From contig PBEX01000014.1 of assembly GCA_002718515.1 (NCBI GenBank), positions 1,050-8,885 of the forward strand: 7,836 bases of DNA, given 5' to 3'. Made by a program: the position numbers and the translations under genes. The notes under the pieces were generated by a model. That model was given only the letters and a program-made list of their open reading frames with translations, did not search any database and was not told the DNA's origin. Below are positions 6,303-7,836 of the stretch, one piece after another. The first letter of the stretch is position 1, and each line of letters starts with the position of its first letter. The stretch comes from Phycisphaerae bacterium (GTDB lineage Bacteria; Planctomycetota; Phycisphaerae; Phycisphaerales; SM1A02).

Positions 6303-6556
6303 CTTCAACAAACATTGACTATTGGACATGCATGGATTTGGCTCAAGCACTTGAGCAAACGATGCGAAATGACCTCTGGGCAACGGCTGACCAGATTGCT
6401 GAAACAGCGCAGAGTATTGCTGACAAGCCGGATGAACTAATCGCGGCTCTGCAGAAGTATGAATTGCATACGTCCGCACGAAACGCTGCAGCGAAAATCG
6501 AATCGCCTTCGATTACGACAATCAATACAGATACTCACTTTTCAAAAGCTGGCTAA
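6299..6556 (+). CDS. Small hypothetical protein, 85 aa, function unknown
   Basis: I do not recognise this protein. It is predicted soluble, with no signal peptide or membrane segment. Residues 12-68 are rich in Ala, Leu, Glu, Gln and Asp (DLAQALEQTM, ATADQIAETAQSIADKPDEL, ALQKYELHTSARNAAAKI) and look like two or three amphipathic helices. The tail (69-85) is rich in Ser and Thr and looks unstructured. Trp9, Cys11 and Trp27 are its more distinctive residues. AAAGG lies 10 nt before the ATG, and the start is also coupled to the 12-codon ORF. It is the only + strand gene between rpsD and purF, both on the - strand, and its stop overlaps the purF stop by 4 nt. The competing - strand frame over 6171-6479 encodes an implausible Cys/Pro-rich sequence, which favours this reading. 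Existence is moderately likely; function is open. Confidence 0.55.
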   Translation: MTSTNIDYWTCMDLAQALEQTMRNDLWATADQIAETAQSIADKPDELIAALQKYELHTSARNAAAKIESPSITTINTDTHFSKAG

Positions 6557-7836
6557 TACGACCGAGCGTCGTCATTGCCTGAACACCAGTTCAAGTACGC
6601 CCGAGTCACAACTGCGTTGCCACCAGGAGTTGGGTAGTTGCCGGTGAAGTACCAGTCGCCAGTGTATTGCGGCATTGCTTCGTTTAATCCTTCGACATCT
6701 TGGTAGACCACATTGAGTCTTCCATCCCAACCTAATCCATCTGGTCTGACGAGCATCGCAACACGCTTGGAAATTTCCTCAAGCGTAAACTGTTCATAAA
6801 TTTCTTTGACATGGTTAACCATCTTGGTTGCTGGCTTGTCCATTTGTGCCAAACACTTCTGTTCAACCTCTTTAAAGATGGCTTCATTGCCTCGCTCTTT
6901 TGTTAGAGCAACTGCTGCCTCAAAGGCGATGAACTTTCCGAGTTGACTCATGTCGATGCCGTAGCAATCTGGGTACATGATTGGAGGCGCGGAACTGACA
7001 ATCACAATTCGTTTTGGTTTGAGGTAGGACAGACTTGTGATGATTGATTCGCGAAGCGTTGTGCCCCTGACAATGGAGTCATCAAGCACAACAAGCGAGT
7101 CTTCTTCGCTCACGAGCCCTCGTGTGATGTCATAAATATGCGTCACTAAATCGCGGCGGGCAGCGTCATGTGTGATGAAGGTCCGCAATCGCTGATCCTT
7201 ATGAGCAATGAGTTCTGCTTTGACGCGGACTTCATTGAGCCCTTTAAGGTCATCCTTCGTAATGGTTCCATCTTGAATTTTGTCCCAGAGTTGGTCAGCG
7301 ACATTGCCCCGAAGTGCGCCGCCGATTGCTTCAAGCAGTCCAAGGAATGCAGTTTCAGCAGTGTTTGGGATGTAACTGAAGTATGACCTGTCAATGTCTT
7401 CACCGAGTACCTGCAAAATTCGCGGTGCGAGGTGCGCGCCAAGGCGTTTTCGCTGTTTGTAAATGAGTGGGTCATTGCCTCTGCTGAAGTAGATGCGTTC
7501 AAATGAGCACTGCCTTAGTGGTATCGGATCTGTGAACGGTTTTTCAGTCATCGTGCCATCGCGTTTGATGACGATGATGTGACCCGGTTCGACTTGTTTA
7601 ACTTTATCTGGATCGACGTTAAAGACATTTGCAAGCGCGCCACGTTCAGACGCACATGCAACGACTTCATCTGTGACAAGCATAAATGCTGGGCGAATGC
7701 CTGCTGGATCTCGGCAGATAAATGAATCGCCATTTCCAAGCAGTGCCCCAAACACATAACCACCATCCCAATATTGAGCGGCTCGCTTGAGCATCTCCGT
7801 TAAGTCAATTTCTTTGGAGACGTGTTCAGCGAGTTC
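6553..7836 (-). CDS. purF: Amidophosphoribosyltransferase, C-terminal 427 residues (5' end outside window)
   Basis: Catalyses the first committed step of de novo purine synthesis, PRPP plus glutamine to 5-phosphoribosylamine, in the cytoplasm. The frame is open to the right edge (first visible residues ELAEHVSKEIDLTEM), so the N-terminal Cys nucleophile and most of the glutaminase domain are missing. Visible are the end of the glutaminase domain (WDGGYVFGALLGNGDSFICR, then DPAGIRPAFML), the linker QCSFERIYFSRGNDP (about 7512-7468) and the phosphoribosyltransferase PRPP loop VLDDSIVRGTTLRES (about 7089-7045), with YGIDM after it. The protein ends GDWYFTGNYPTPGGNAVVTR, wording typical of the long (over 600 aa) Bacteroidetes-type PurF. 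There is an insertion between IPNTAET and KDQRLRTFI relative to E. coli. The CxxC before FTGxYP that holds the Fe-S cluster in Bacillus PurF is absent (GDWY). It stops at TAG, 4 nt inside the convergent small ORF. Confidence 0.93.
   Translation of the reverse strand, partial: ELAEHVSKEIDLTEMLKRAAQYWDGGYVFGALLGNGDSFICRDPAGIRPAFMLVTDEVVACASERGALANVFNVDPDKVKQVEPGHIIVIKRDGTMTEKPFTDPIPLRQCSFERIYFSRGNDPLIYKQRKRLGAHLAPRILQVLGEDIDRSYFSYIPNTAETAFLGLLEAIGGALRGNVADQLWDKIQDGTITKDDLKGLNEVRVKAELIAHKDQRLRTFITHDAARRDLVTHIYDITRGLVSEEDSLVVLDDSIVRGTTLRESIITSLSYLKPKRIVIVSSAPPIMYPDCYGIDMSQLGKFIAFEAAVALTKERGNEAIFKEVEQKCLAQMDKPATKMVNHVKEIYEQFTLEEISKRVAMLVRPDGLGWDGRLNVVYQDVEGLNEAMPQYTGDWYFTGNYPTPGGNAVVTRAYLNWCSGNDDARSY

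Noticed and set aside
6171..6479. 102-codon - strand ORF opposite the small hypothetical gene
   Set aside because: Its protein is rich in Cys, Pro and Gln without domain-like pattern and it overlaps the better-supported + strand ORF and the intergenic region; most likely a shadow frame.
1..7836. Mobile element, CRISPR, toxin-antitoxin or defence system
   Set aside because: I found no transposase, direct-repeat array, integrase, tRNA attachment site or toxin-like gene pair. The 12/85-codon pair was considered as toxin-antitoxin but the first peptide is too short and not hydrophobic.

Overview
This 7.8 kb window is a compact stretch of chromosome, mostly housekeeping genes, from a Gram-negative-like bacterium of moderate GC. 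Several traits together suggest a Planctomycetota (Phycisphaerae-like) lineage: a zinc-free (C-minus) ribosomal protein S4 encoded away from the alpha operon, a membrane-anchored PpiD/SurA-like protein of planctomycete style, the long Bacteroidetes/Planctomycetes-type PurF, and the wording of IleRS around its KMSKS loop. This is inference from family resemblance; no 16S rRNA or other decisive marker is present.

Layout. On the + strand: the last two membrane helices and a histidine-rich tail of a ZIP-family metal transporter (1-272, truncated by the window edge), isoleucyl-tRNA synthetase ileS (295-3048), and a stand-alone tRNA-binding OB-fold protein of the Trbp111/MetRS-beta type (3061-3417). 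Gaps of 22 and 12 nt suggest co-transcription. On the - strand and convergent with these: rpsD (5393-5992) followed 53 nt downstream by a 636-residue membrane-anchored PpiD-like protein (3429-5339). Between rpsD and the next gene is a 306-nt non-coding stretch whose rpsD-proximal part is rich in inverted repeats, a candidate regulatory leader. On the + strand from this stretch runs an unrecognised 85-codon ORF (6299-6556), preceded by a 12-codon ORF (6264-6302) that carries the clearest Shine-Dalgarno sequence in the window and overlaps it by ATGA. Finally, on the - strand, the C-terminal 427 residues of amidophosphoribosyltransferase PurF (6553-7836), cut by the right edge and overlapping the tail of the small ORF by 4 nt.

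Functionally the window is mostly translation (ileS, tRNA-binding protein, rpsD) with purine synthesis (purF), envelope protein folding (PpiD-like) and metal uptake (ZIP). I see no mobile element, CRISPR array, phage gene, tRNA or rRNA, and no obvious defence system. The points most worth a second look are the eroded C-terminal zinc finger of IleRS beside a free tRNA-binding protein, the structured rpsD leader, and the coupled leader-peptide/orphan-ORF pair at 6251-6556.
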